The notes beneath the pieces are model-generated. The model was not told the origin of the DNA. It ran no database searches and saw only the letters and a program-made list of their open reading frames with translations. Made by a program: the position numbers and the translations under genes. A stretch of DNA of 48,468 nt from a bacterium (lineage in GTDB: Bacteria; Electryoneota; B3-LCP): assembly GCA_026394195.1 (NCBI GenBank), contig JAPKYS010000053.1, positions 1-48,468 on the forward strand, in the 5' to 3' direction. Below are positions 15,317-24,011 of this stretch, piece by piece (the stretch's first letter is position 1; each line of letters begins with the position of its first letter).

Positions 15317-17588
15317 ACTTCAGCAGCAATGCCTTACGAATCTGGGAAATTCCCGCGATTTCAAGCCGGTAGAAGTAAACGCCGGAAGCCAGCGAGGAAG
15401 CATCCCAGAGCGACTGGTGCGAACCTGCATTCTGCATTCCCAGATCGAAAACCTGCACCGCACGTCCACCCAGATCATAGATCGATATCCTGACGCTGCT
15501 GGCTTGAGCCAGCGCGTAGGATATCGTCGTGCTGGGATTGAACGGATTCGGCGCGTTCTGATAGAGAGCGATTTTATCCGGCAGTGTGCTCTTGGAGCCG
15601 GCTAATTCGATCTCTTCATCCCAACCGGTGCAACTCCAATCTCTGACTATGCCCGGCAAGTCCACGCCGCTCTTGCTGAAGCTGAAATGCCCCTCAGCCT
15701 TGACGACACCCATGGCGTACCCAAGAGTTCCGTGCATGACATATGATCCACCGGGTGAAGGCCCGGGTATCGCCTGGTTCAAGGTGCGAGTGACTGTCTG
15801 ACCCGGATTGATGGTCAGGTTCTGACGCAGTAACTGCGGTTCGTCCAGGTTGCCGTTGGGCATGGTGATCCCAGTCCAGAAGTCGAGGTGTACCGGATTG
15901 GGCTCGCTGTTGTGAATCTGCACCCGGAAAACCAGGTTGCCACCGCCGGGGGGAATAACCGTCGATCCTTGCGGAGTCAACGTCACCGATACGTTCATCG
16001 GTTCGGCGATCAGATCCAGTGCATTGCGCGCCTGGATTATCCCCCAGCCCGATTCTTCGTCCCAGCCCGGCGCTTCGACGTCAAGGCAGGACCAGCGCAA
16101 CACGTTATACAATGTGTTGACTTTCAACTGCGGAGCCTGCGACAACAGCAGCGCTCCGATGCCTGCTGCCTGTGGGCAGGCGGCTGAAGTTCCCAACCCA
16201 CCTACGTATCCATGCGAACCCGCAGCGGGACCACCGTTGTTTTCATCGCAGACGCTGGCGACATGGCTTCCCCAAATCCATTCTGCGGTATTGATGCTCT
16301 GACCGTCATAATGCCCTCCGCCCGCCAGGCAATCCATCCACCCGCCATAGGTCGAGAAATAAGCCCTTTCATGACTCTGCGAGAAGCTCCCAACAGCGAA
16401 GCATTCGTCGTAGGCAGCAGGGTAAGTCATTTCGTTGTTGCCGGAATTTCCAGAAGCGCAGAAGACGGGAATTCCGTGGTTGTAGGCATTGATGATAGCA
16501 TCGTGGAGTCCGGATATTTCTTGTCCGGCGATGCCCAGAGACATGCTGATCACGTCGGCGCCATTATCCACCGCCCAATTGACACCCATGGTCAGAACGG
16601 AGACGGAACCGAACATATAGTCCACCAGGTTGCCTTCGGGCGCCATGCAGCGCACCGGCATGATTTTCACGTTGAAGCCGGCGCCGGCAGTGCCCCAAGA
16701 GTTGTCAGTGGCAGCGGAGGCGCAGGATGCCGTCCAAGTGCCGTGGAACACTCCCAGATCGCAATCGGATGACGCTGAACCGAACATATCCAATCCATCT
16801 CCCGCCGATGGATCCGGAAGACCCCAGCCGTCATCGACGCCGTCATCGTGATGAACGTCCGGGTTGGAGTCCTGCTGTACTGGTAGAAAGATTTCCAGAA
16901 GCGTTCCATTTTTACCGCCGACGTAATCCCAGCCCCGCACTGTGTTATTGGGCCAGCGAGCGATATTTGCCTCAAGGTCGGGGTGGTCGGTATCGGTGCC
17001 GGTATCGATGATGGCGACGATGACGTCAGTCGATCCGTGAGTGACGTCCCATGCCGCCGGAAGCTGGACGTCGAAACTGGTCCACTGTTGTGGGTCCGGA
17101 TAACCGGCTACGTGTTCACGATCCACAAAATAAGGATCATTGGGGGTATAGTCCAGATCGAATAGCTGCAAGAAGTAATCAAATTCCACTTTCTCGACTG
17201 AAGGATTATTCCTTAGAGTGGCAGCTTTGTAGGATGCAGTGGCTTTGGCGATATCCAGAAGACGTTGGATGTTGCCGACGTCCCGCAACTGAACGTACTG
17301 TTTCATTTCAGCATAGTTGATCCCCATGTCAAAGCGAATCAGCCGCCAGTTGATCTGCCCGTAATCGTATTCGACATAACCTCCGATCTGGTCTGCTGCA
17401 GCGTTCACTTCACCGTCAGACACATTCGGACGAAATTTTACCATGATGTGGGAAGGATTAAAGGGCAGGTCGAATTGAGGAGTTGCCGTTTGGGACAACG
17501 ACCTTAAGGGGTAAGCGATCACAGTATTGAGCGCAGTGAATGCTGAAAGCAAGCAGCACAGCGTAAAAAGCAACGCGATTTTTCTCAT
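15315..17588 (-). CDS. Secreted subtilisin-like serine protease (S8) with T9SS sorting domain
   Basis: 757 residues from the ATG at 17588 (GGAGG 7 bases upstream; signal peptide MRKIALLFTLCCLLSAFTAL). A propeptide-like segment (HIMVKFRPNVSDGEVN) spans about residues 45-90. The catalytic triad is D195 (AIIDTGTDTDHPD), H282 (FHGTWTASCA) and S468 (GLGTSAACPQAAG), with the oxyanion region ASGNSGNN at 378-385. The C-terminal third has the domain shared with other exoproteins (VIPPGGGNLVFRVQIHN), then the T9SS type A domain (NAPNPFNPSTTISYALAQ to IRKALLLK). Expected to be an exported protease for external protein degradation, which would fit the peptide uptake genes at the left edge. The promoter is at 17812-17840. 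Confidence 0.93.
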   Translation of the reverse strand: MRKIALLFTLCCLLSAFTALNTVIAYPLRSLSQTATPQFDLPFNPSHIMVKFRPNVSDGEVNAAADQIGGYVEYDYGQINWRLIRFDMGINYAEMKQYVQLRDVGNIQRLLDIAKATASYKAATLRNNPSVEKVEFDYFLQLFDLDYTPNDPYFVDREHVAGYPDPQQWTSFDVQLPAAWDVTHGSTDVIVAIIDTGTDTDHPDLEANIARWPNNTVRGWDYVGGKNGTLLEIFLPVQQDSNPDVHHDDGVDDGWGLPDPSAGDGLDMFGSASSDCDLGVFHGTWTASCASAATDNSWGTAGAGFNVKIMPVRCMAPEGNLVDYMFGSVSVLTMGVNWAVDNGADVISMSLGIAGQEISGLHDAIINAYNHGIPVFCASGNSGNNEMTYPAAYDECFAVGSFSQSHERAYFSTYGGWMDCLAGGGHYDGQSINTAEWIWGSHVASVCDENNGGPAAGSHGYVGGLGTSAACPQAAGIGALLLSQAPQLKVNTLYNVLRWSCLDVEAPGWDEESGWGIIQARNALDLIAEPMNVSVTLTPQGSTVIPPGGGNLVFRVQIHNSEPNPVHLDFWTGITMPNGNLDEPQLLRQNLTINPGQTVTRTLNQAIPGPSPGGSYVMHGTLGYAMGVVKAEGHFSFSKSGVDLPGIVRDWSCTGWDEEIELAGSKSTLPDKIALYQNAPNPFNPSTTISYALAQASSVRISIYDLGGRAVQVFDLGMQNAGSHQSLWDASSLASGVYFYRLEIAGISQIRKALLLK

Positions 17589-17811
17589 CGTTTGCCTCCG
17601 TTTGATGATGGATAGTTTGAAAATTTGGACGTTCAAGCAGATCAGAGGCGAGCAGCGGGTTGAGCTTGGGAAAGTTGAACGGTAGGATAAAGAAAACTCA
17701 GAACATCAAAGCAACAAGGGTAACAATAAATGTTGCCGGCATCGTATTGTCAGTGACCCGCGTCACATCCGCAATTTATCGACGTCACCAGGATGGTTCT
17801 TCCGGGATAGT

Positions 17812-17840
17812 AATATAATAAATTTCCGGTCTCATGTCAA
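17812..17840 (-). promoter_or_regulatory. Promoter of the S8 protease gene
   Basis: Minus strand TTGACA (17840-17835), 17-bp spacer, TATATT (17817-17812). The leader would be about 217 bases. The rest of the 17589-18017 gap shows no further structure I can name, and no convincing promoter for motA. Confidence 0.8.
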
Positions 17841-18017
17841 GCACTAAGATTCATCTTCGATACATCAAAGCACCTCGAACTTCAGGCGAAAATCAGAGTA
17901 ACCAGTGAAATTTTTCTGCTGATCTATTCAAGATTATACTGAATTTACCGATATAAGTAGTGGGGTCATACCTCGATGATCACATCCTAAATCCACACCT
18001 GGCTGATTGCAGAAAAT

Positions 18018-18797
18018 ATGGACCAAGGTACCGTCATAGGGCTTATCCTGGGTTTGGTGGCGATTTTCGGCTCGTTCCTTTTAGAGGGCGGAGCCTTTGG
18101 CGCCATTATCCAAATTCCAGCTCTGATGATCGTGATCGGCGGCACTTTCGCTGCTGCGCTAATCGGCAATTCGTTGAAACTGGTTCTGGGACTGCCGCAA
18201 GTGGTTCGCATTGCCATATTTCCGCAAAATCTTGAATATGGGAAGACGATCGACATCTTGGTGAATTTCGCCATGATTGCCCGACGGGATGGCGTTCTGG
18301 CATTGGAAAGAGAGCTGCAAGAAGTTAAGGATTTCCGATTTCTCTACAACGGGATGCTCCATTTGATCGATGGTCTGGACGTCGAATCGACCAAGAAACT
18401 GATGGAAGAGGAGAAGGAATACATCCTGGAACGGCACAACGTAAACGCGAGCATTTTAGCGAAGATGGGCGGGTATTCCCCCACCATGGGAATCATCGGC
18501 ACCGTTATGGGATTGATCGTTACTCTGGCGAACGCGGGTGAAGATCCGGCTACGCTGGTCGAACATATCGCCACGGCTTTTATCGCCACCCTATGGGGTG
18601 TATTCCTGGCAAACATCGTCTGGTTGCCTTTAGCTGACAAATTGAAATATCGAAGCGGTGAAGAGTCGCTCCTGTTGGAAATCATCACCAATGGCATCGT
18701 CGCCATTCAGAACGGTACCAGCCCGACCCTGATCCGCAGAAATTTGCAATTGATGCTTTCGCCAAATGAGCGCATGGTTGAAGAAGAGGAAGCGTAG
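18018..18797 (+). CDS. motA: Flagellar motor stator protein MotA
   Basis: 259 residues starting MDQGTVIGLILGLVAIFGSFLLEGG, the standard MotA/MotP N-terminus with TM1. TM2 follows at about 32-55, and TM3-TM4 carry the family motif GYSPTMGIIGTVMGLIVTL and IATLWGVFLANIVWLPLADKL. It forms the ion-conducting stator with MotB in the inner membrane. Whether it is proton or sodium driven cannot be decided. No strong ribosome-binding site precedes the ATG. motB follows after 20 bases. No other flagellar gene is in the window. Confidence 0.93.
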   Translation: MDQGTVIGLILGLVAIFGSFLLEGGAFGAIIQIPALMIVIGGTFAAALIGNSLKLVLGLPQVVRIAIFPQNLEYGKTIDILVNFAMIARRDGVLALERELQEVKDFRFLYNGMLHLIDGLDVESTKKLMEEEKEYILERHNVNASILAKMGGYSPTMGIIGTVMGLIVTLANAGEDPATLVEHIATAFIATLWGVFLANIVWLPLADKLKYRSGEESLLLEIITNGIVAIQNGTSPTLIRRNLQLMLSPNERMVEEEEA

Positions 18798-18817
18798 ACT
18801 TAATCTATCACCTCATC

Positions 18818-19567
18818 ATGGCCAAGAAGAAACACGAAGAACCGGAAAGTTCAGACCGATGGCTTCTGACTTATGCTGACTTGATAACACTGTTGTTGGG
18901 GTTATTCGTCATTTTATATTCCATGTCCGTCGTCGATGCTGAAAAATTCAAAGCCGTCAGTAGTGCTCTGAAAACCGTTTTTATCGGCAAGCCGGGTATT
19001 CCAGCTATCGGTGGCAGCAACGGACCTTATGAAGACGTTGAAGGTGGCGCCTATCCGGATACGTCAGACACTTATCTCAGCTTGATGGTTCAGCAGAGCG
19101 TAGAAGAGATTGAGGATATTGCCAGCGAATTGACCGTGGAGATCGAAGAGCGAGGCGTTGTGGTTCATTTGACGGAACGGGTGATGTTCGACCTGGGCAA
19201 CGGCGATCTCCGCCCCGAAGCCAGGGCTCTGTTGGATAAGGTGGCGCCCGTATTGATCCGAAGCCGCAGGCCGATATCGATCGAGGGTCATACGGACAAC
19301 CTGCCGATTAATACGGCGCTGTATCCTTCCAATTGGCAGTTATCCGCAGCCCGAGCTTCCAATGTCGTCTACTTCTTCACGACGGTGGGAAAAGTGCCGG
19401 AGCCTCAAATTTCAGCCGCCGCCTATGCGGATCAGCACCCCATTGCGACAAACGGAACCCCCGAAGGGCGCCGCCAGAACCGGCGTGTGGATATCGTATT
19501 TATGAAAGGATCATGGAAATCAAGCGGAAAGATCGATGGTCTGGCTGATCTGAACAGCCATGATTAG
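18818..19567 (+). CDS. motB: Flagellar motor stator protein MotB (OmpA-family)
   Basis: 249 residues. One N-terminal membrane segment contains the ion-carrying aspartate in TYADLITLLLGLFVILYSMS (D21). After a linker comes the peptidoglycan-binding OmpA-like domain: ISIEGHTDNLPI, then YPSNWQLSAARASNVVYFF and EGRRQNRRVDIVF. It anchors the stator to the cell wall and pairs with MotA. It is closed by a terminator 30 bases after the stop. Confidence 0.94.
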   Translation: MAKKKHEEPESSDRWLLTYADLITLLLGLFVILYSMSVVDAEKFKAVSSALKTVFIGKPGIPAIGGSNGPYEDVEGGAYPDTSDTYLSLMVQQSVEEIEDIASELTVEIEERGVVVHLTERVMFDLGNGDLRPEARALLDKVAPVLIRSRRPISIEGHTDNLPINTALYPSNWQLSAARASNVVYFFTTVGKVPEPQISAAAYADQHPIATNGTPEGRRQNRRVDIVFMKGSWKSSGKIDGLADLNSHD

Positions 19568-19597
19568 CTCCGTCGCACCCAACACCTGGAAATAAAG

Positions 19598-19625
19598 AAG
19601 ACCGGCGAACCGGTCTTTTTTGTTT
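19598..19625 (+). terminator. Terminator of motAB
   Basis: Eight-bp stem AAGACCGG/CCGGTCTT with CGAA loop (19598-19617), followed by TTTTTG on the plus strand and preceded by AATAA, so it may work for the convergent redoxin gene as well. Confidence 0.9.
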
Positions 19626-19638
19626 CTGTTTATCGCTT

Positions 19639-20733
19639 TTAACGGATCAGTACCACCTTCTGAACCCGACTCCAGCCCTCTCCGGTTACCTTCAGGAGAT
19701 ATAGACCGGATGGCGCCTGTTGATCCGACCAGCGCAGCTCGTGCGATCCCGCGCTCAATGGACCGCTCCAGATCTGACTTTGGAGGCTGCCGGCAAGGTT
19801 ATGCAGCGTGACCTTGATCTGTTGGGACGTTTCCAGGGTTACCTTTATTCCCAGCACAGCGTTGAAAGGATTGGGATAACAGCTGATCTGGAAATTCTTT
19901 GGCATCTGTTTTTCCGGCTCCACACCCACCTGGGTTCCAATTCCGCTGACGCCGACTTCAAGAGTATCCTGCGGGGAAATGATCGAAAGGGTGCCATTGT
20001 AGTTGGCGACCTGAGTCGGTGTAAATGTCACCGTGATCTGTATCGAATCATCGCGAGCATAAATCAGCGCTTGTAGTGGTGAAGCTCCGAATTGGGGCAA
20101 TGAAGCAGTCACGTCGTTAATTTGCAGGACTCCGGTTCCGGCGTTGTCGATCCAGAAGGTCAAATCTGCGGATTGTCCTACCTCCACCTCATCAAAATTC
20201 AGCGAGTTGGGGTTCGCGGCGATTTCGGGGGTGAAGAGGGAATCTAAGATATGCTCGATTTCATCGAGGCGCCAGATCTGTCCGGCATAGCTGTTTTCTG
20301 TATATGCCAGTGTGTCGTTGGCGCCGACAATGACGTCCCAGGGATAGAACGGAAAACCGTAGAAAGCAAAACTATCCGCCACCACTTCCAATGGATCAGC
20401 CAAGACGGGAAAGGTCAGATTAAGGCTGTCCTTCCAATCAAAAGCCGCCTGCACGGATGCGCTGCCGCCTACCGAGAGGACTTGTACACCGTAGTCGTAG
20501 TAAGGTTGCCAGACGTCGGTTTCGATGAGCTGATTCTCAGCTGCGCACTCGGCTCAACCAGGTTGCCAGAACACGATAAACTTGATCAGGTCGGGATAGT
20601 CGGAATAGGAGACTAAGCTGCCATCCGAATCACGTAAGGTAAAATCACTAACACGATCTCCGATCTGATATCCGGAAATTGCCGGCAGCGCCAGGGTCAG
20701 AGTCAGCAGAATCAGCAGCAGTACCTTTTTCAC
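19639..20733 (-). CDS. Predicted selenoprotein: exported TlpA-like redoxin with UxxC motif and T9SS domain
   Basis: I read this as one 364-residue gene with an in-frame TGA (20556-20554) decoded as selenocysteine, U60. The start is GTG at 20733, after GGAGG, followed by a signal peptide (MKKVLLLILLTLTLALPAIS). The redoxin fold begins at GYQIGDRVSDFTLRDSDG; the active site reads FWQPG-U60-A-E-C63, aligning with the FWxxxCxxC of TlpA/AhpC-TSA proteins. The frame stays open for 304 codons after the TGA: rest of the redoxin domain to about residue 165 (including FPVLADPLEVVADSFAFYGF), then an ASPM/HYDIN-like Ig domain (LNFDEVEVGQSADLTFWID), then a T9SS domain (SCYPNPFNAVLGIKVTLE to VQKVVLIR). A SECIS-like hairpin follows the TGA. 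A premature-stop pseudogene is the alternative, but the stop falls exactly on the catalytic Cys. Confidence 0.85.
20528..20556 (-). promoter_or_regulatory. Putative bacterial SECIS element with the Sec UGA codon
   Basis: On the minus strand the UGA (20556-20554) is followed by 11 bases, then a perfect 6-bp stem AGCUGA/UCAGCU (20542-20537 with 20533-20528) around a GAA loop. The loop starts 18 bases after UGA and its first base is G. As I recall the published bacterial SECIS model (apical loop about 16-37 bases after UGA, G within its first two bases, loop 3-14 bases), this fits. Confidence 0.78.
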
Positions 20734-20773
20734 GACACCTCCGAAGTAAGTATTAACGGCTGTAGACGTATAT

Positions 20774-20802
20774 AAAGTAAGAAACTTTAAAGCCAAAGTC
20801 AA
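20774..20802 (-). promoter_or_regulatory. Promoter of the selenoprotein redoxin gene
   Basis: Minus strand TTGACT (20802-20797), 17-bp spacer, TACTTT (20779-20774); leader of about 34 bases. It starts directly after the terminator of the upstream regulator operon. Confidence 0.65.
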
Positions 20803-20826
20803 GCGTATTTTTTGGCAAGGACGGAG

Positions 20827-20850
20827 TAAAAAAGCCCGCACGATGCGGGC
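20827..20850 (-). terminator. Terminator of the kinase-regulator operon
   Basis: Seven-bp stem GCCCGCA/TGCGGGC with a 3-base loop (20834-20850), followed on the minus strand by TTTTTTAC. It lies 22 bases after the last regulator stop. Confidence 0.88.
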
Positions 20851-20871
20851 CGGCTATTGAGAGCCATCAAC

Positions 20872-21327
20872 TTATCCGGGTATTCGTGCTTGGGCCGGCT
20901 CCTTAAATGGTTGGCGGTTTGCAGCTGTCTTGCGTATCTTGGCGATGACCTGATCGGGATCATAGGGTTTGATGTAGAAATCAACAGCACCTGCTTTCCG
21001 AATAGCCTCTTCCTGAAACTCATCGTCAAAGGTCGTCATGGCTACGACCGGGATGTCGCGGGTGGCTTCGTCGCGTTTGAGCGCCTCCAACAACTCGACG
21101 CCATAGCCGTCAGGCATCTCCAGATCGAGGTAGATTAATCTTGGCCGGGGCACATTTTCAAAGGGTGGTTCTCCGCTGGTAAACGCCAGAGCGTCATGAA
21201 TGGATGAGACTTCGTAGATGGATTCACCAGCCGAGACGTTTTGCAATGCCTCGCGTAGAATCACCCGCCAATCTTCATCGTCATCGACCAGCAGAATTGG
21301 AGCTCGAGGATTATTTTTCGTGATCAT
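20872..21327 (-). CDS. Single-domain response regulator (CheY-like receiver)
   Basis: 151 residues from the ATG at 21327. A pure receiver domain: acidic pocket D15-D17 (LLVDDDEDW), phosphoacceptor D68 (LIYLDLEMPDGYG), T98/T99 (VAMTTFDD) and K120 (FYIKPYD). There is no DNA-binding or enzymatic output domain. Its start overlaps the 3' end of the previous regulator by 17 bases, so translation is probably coupled. The third gene of a histidine kinase, regulator, regulator operon; likely a phosphorelay intermediate or a protein-interaction output. Confidence 0.92.
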   Translation of the reverse strand: MITKNNPRAPILLVDDDEDWRVILREALQNVSAGESIYEVSSIHDALAFTSGEPPFENVPRPRLIYLDLEMPDGYGVELLEALKRDEATRDIPVVAMTTFDDEFQEEAIRKAGAVDFYIKPYDPDQVIAKIRKTAANRQPFKEPAQARIPG

Positions 21328-22030
21328 TTTCAACCGCCATTGAGTTATTGATGGCCTGCATGTCGAACATGGCGTCTTTCAGATCCAGGTAATCAATATA
21401 CCTGAACTCCTCACCTTCAATATATTGTTCGAATCTCTCCAGAATGGCGTTGACCCTCTGAGTCTCATTTAAGCAGGTCTTCACTAATTTCTCAGCCTGT
21501 GTTTGACCGTATCCGCTCCTTTTGCAAAGCTCTGCGGAGAAGGTCACCGGCATAAGGGCATTGTTCAAATGGTGCGCCAAGGTCAACATGACACGCTTTA
21601 AAGTCTCGATCTGAACCCGCCGTTCGCGCTCCTTGATCTCAATATCTTCCACCTTCCTTTTCTGGTGGAAACTGGCAATGGTTCGTTCGACGATATGGGG
21701 CAGAATCTGGTGAATATCGACAGATTTGATGACAAATTCGTCGGCGCCTTCTTTTAATGATTGGACCGCGATCTCCAGGACTTCTTCTGCAGTCAGCATA
21801 ATGATGGGTCCGTGAGGCCTTTGATTAATCTGGTGCAGGATTTCCAAACCGGTCATATCCGGAAGATTGTAATCCATCAAGATGGTGTCGAAATCATTCA
21901 AATTTAATCTCAACGCGTCGGCGCCAGTCCCGACGACCTTTACTTCGCAATCTTTGATTGCTTCCCGCAGCGCTTCGCTGGCGAGAAAAGCCTGATCGAC
22001 ATCATCTTCAATTAACAGAATTTTCTTCAT
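21311..22030 (-). CDS. Response regulator with C-terminal histidine-containing helical domain
   Basis: 239 residues from the ATG at 22030. Residues 1-120 are a receiver with D9/D10, phosphoacceptor D53 (TILMDYNLPDMTG), T80 and K102. A charged coiled segment (about 121-145) leads to a kinase-like H box, TLAHHLNNALMPV (H153/H154), and helices to 239. This looks like a dimerisation/phosphotransfer domain without the ATPase domain. It may pass phosphate between the kinase upstream and the receiver downstream. It overlaps the kinase gene by 23 bases. The receiver is certain; the phosphotransfer role is inference. Confidence 0.88.
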   Translation of the reverse strand: MKKILLIEDDVDQAFLASEALREAIKDCEVKVVGTGADALRLNLNDFDTILMDYNLPDMTGLEILHQINQRPHGPIIMLTAEEVLEIAVQSLKEGADEFVIKSVDIHQILPHIVERTIASFHQKRKVEDIEIKERERRVQIETLKRVMLTLAHHLNNALMPVTFSAELCKRSGYGQTQAEKLVKTCLNETQRVNAILERFEQYIEGEEFRYIDYLDLKDAMFDMQAINNSMAVENDHEK

Positions 22031-24011
22031 AGACTTCAACCTGCAGCTTATCAGCATTTTTTTCTTCTAGGATCTCGGACCGCTGCAATGGATCGACCAG
22101 ATTTCGATCCAGAGTAAAGTAGAAGGTGCTCCCTTCTCCTTGCTTTGAATCGACCCAGATTTCCCCATTGTAGAGTTCAACAATCGTTTTAACAGAAGCC
22201 AAACCGATACCTTTACCCGCTATGGCGCTAATTTCCTGGTTTTTCACCCGCTGAAAGACACCGAAGATTTTGTTATGTTGATCAGGAGGAACACCCATGC
22301 CGTTATCTCGAACGAAGAAGAGATAGAAATCAGCATCAACCGACCATCCGATCTCAATTTCGGGATGAGGTTGCCGCCCCATGTATTTGATGGCATTATC
22401 GATCAGATTCTGAAAGATGCGCTGCATGCGGTCTCTCTCTGCAAAGACTACAGGCAGAATATCGCCTAAAACCAGTCGTATCCCCCGTTCTTCGATCAGA
22501 TAGCTGAAATCCTGCCTGATTTGACCTAATACCTCCATCAGATCGACAGTTTCCCAACGGCTGCGGCGTGTCTTCAATCTTGAGAGTTCCAGAAGTTGAT
22601 CCAACATCTCCAACTGCCGAATGGCGTTGTTTCTGATTCGATCCAGCTTATCTCTGCCATCTTCATCAAGAGAATCAGCAATCTTTCTTTCGAGTAGTTT
22701 GGTCAATCCCGCTATATTGCGTAATGGCGCCCCCAGATCATGGGATACCGTCCGCAGAAAGTCATCTTTTTCAGTAACTTCCTTCTGTAAACGAAGATTG
22801 ATGTGCTCCAATTCCTCAGTGCGCTGTGAGATGATATGTTCGAGGTTTTTATTCAGGGATTCGAGCTTTTCGGCATAGGAGTCTTTTTCTTCCATGGTCT
22901 CCCGTAAGGCACGCGAGAGAAAGTTAAAGGAAGCGTTAAGTTCTTCAATTTCTTTGAACCCTTTAAAAGAAACGGGTTGGTTAAAGTTAAGCCTGGCCAT
23001 TTCCTTCGCCGCCTTGGTCAACTCTTCCAGCGGCTCGGAAACGCGATGCGACACCCACCAGGCAAAGCGAACCATTAACAACAAGATTAACAAGGATAGT
23101 GCTATCACAGGGATAATGGTCAGTTCCCCTGCCTGCACCAGATAGTTTAACGACCGGTAGTTGACAAAATAAAATCGTATCTGGCCACCAAGCTCCGTCA
23201 GACTTGAGAAAACGCACTGCAACGAGTTATCCCCAACGGTAACGTCCTTTAGCAGAGTTTGACCTGACTCGAGGTTAAAAAGCTCTTCACGGTTGAGCAT
23301 TTTTACGATGGGCGGGAGTGCGGTCTTGCCCATGGGAACGAGCCCTGTTTTTTCGGGATCAGTCCAAAAAGCGAATTCAACCCCGGGAACATGCATAAAT
23401 TGCTGCACCAATTCTCGATTAAACGTGTTCCCGATGGTGATGGCTCCAAGCGTATTTGAGGATCGGTGGAAAGGGATGGTGGCTGCAATATAGAGTTGAT
23501 CGTTCTGTTTGAGGAGACCGAACCCGTAAGGTCCGCCGCGCAAGGCAGATTGCACCAGTGGATTTGAACTGGCTTGTCCTTGCCGCAGGGTATCTTCCAA
23601 ATTAAGAAGAATGCAGCCCTTGGCATCGGTTATTTCGACCAGGTCAAGATGGTTTGTCGAAGCAAAATTTGCGCAATACTTCAGCAGCTCAAAATAGTCT
23701 TGAGCGACTACTGCGTTGGTTAGCGCCGGTGAGATGACCAGAGTTCTCGCAACAGCAGCAAGACCATGACCGGACGTCTCGATGAGAGAGGGGGTATTTT
23801 GCGTTATTCGGGTGAGTTCGGCGGCGCTCTGCTGACGCACTTTGTTTTGGTAAAGCACAATCGTGACGCCAACACCTGCCAAAAGAGCAAAAAGGCTGGC
23901 CAGACTGGTAAAGAAGGCAATTTTTTTACGAAGTGAGATCATCTTTTTCATCACTCTTTGCCAACGCATCAGAAAATCAGCGCACGCATCATAACGATGG
24001 AAATCTAACAT
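22008..24011 (-). CDS. Membrane sensor histidine kinase with periplasmic sensor domain and HAMP
   Basis: 667 residues. TM1 about 31-54, an extracytoplasmic Cache-like sensor about 55-295, TM2 about 297-320, HAMP (SEPLEELTKAAKEMARLNF), a coiled coil to about 410, then HisKA with the phosphoacceptor H424 (RTVSHDLGAPLRNIAGL). The HATPase domain has N box NLIDNAIKY (535-543), G1 DNGMG (569-573) and G2 GKGIGL (599-604). The first ATG (24011) has AAGGA 9 bases upstream; later in-frame ATGs have poorer sites. The ligand of the sensor domain is unknown. First gene of the operon with two regulators; all three overlap. Confidence 0.93.
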   Translation of the reverse strand: MLDFHRYDACADFLMRWQRVMKKMISLRKKIAFFTSLASLFALLAGVGVTIVLYQNKVRQQSAAELTRITQNTPSLIETSGHGLAAVARTLVISPALTNAVVAQDYFELLKYCANFASTNHLDLVEITDAKGCILLNLEDTLRQGQASSNPLVQSALRGGPYGFGLLKQNDQLYIAATIPFHRSSNTLGAITIGNTFNRELVQQFMHVPGVEFAFWTDPEKTGLVPMGKTALPPIVKMLNREELFNLESGQTLLKDVTVGDNSLQCVFSSLTELGGQIRFYFVNYRSLNYLVQAGELTIIPVIALSLLILLLMVRFAWWVSHRVSEPLEELTKAAKEMARLNFNQPVSFKGFKEIEELNASFNFLSRALRETMEEKDSYAEKLESLNKNLEHIISQRTEELEHINLRLQKEVTEKDDFLRTVSHDLGAPLRNIAGLTKLLERKIADSLDEDGRDKLDRIRNNAIRQLEMLDQLLELSRLKTRRSRWETVDLMEVLGQIRQDFSYLIEERGIRLVLGDILPVVFAERDRMQRIFQNLIDNAIKYMGRQPHPEIEIGWSVDADFYLFFVRDNGMGVPPDQHNKIFGVFQRVKNQEISAIAGKGIGLASVKTIVELYNGEIWVDSKQGEGSTFYFTLDRNLVDPLQRSEILEEKNADKLQVEVYEENSVN

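Noticed and set aside
20455..20733. Redoxin gene broken by a premature stop, i.e. a pseudogene
   Set aside because: The frame is open on both sides, the stop is TGA at the catalytic Cys position, and a SECIS-like stem follows at the right distance. Selenocysteine explains all of these at once; decay would not choose this codon.
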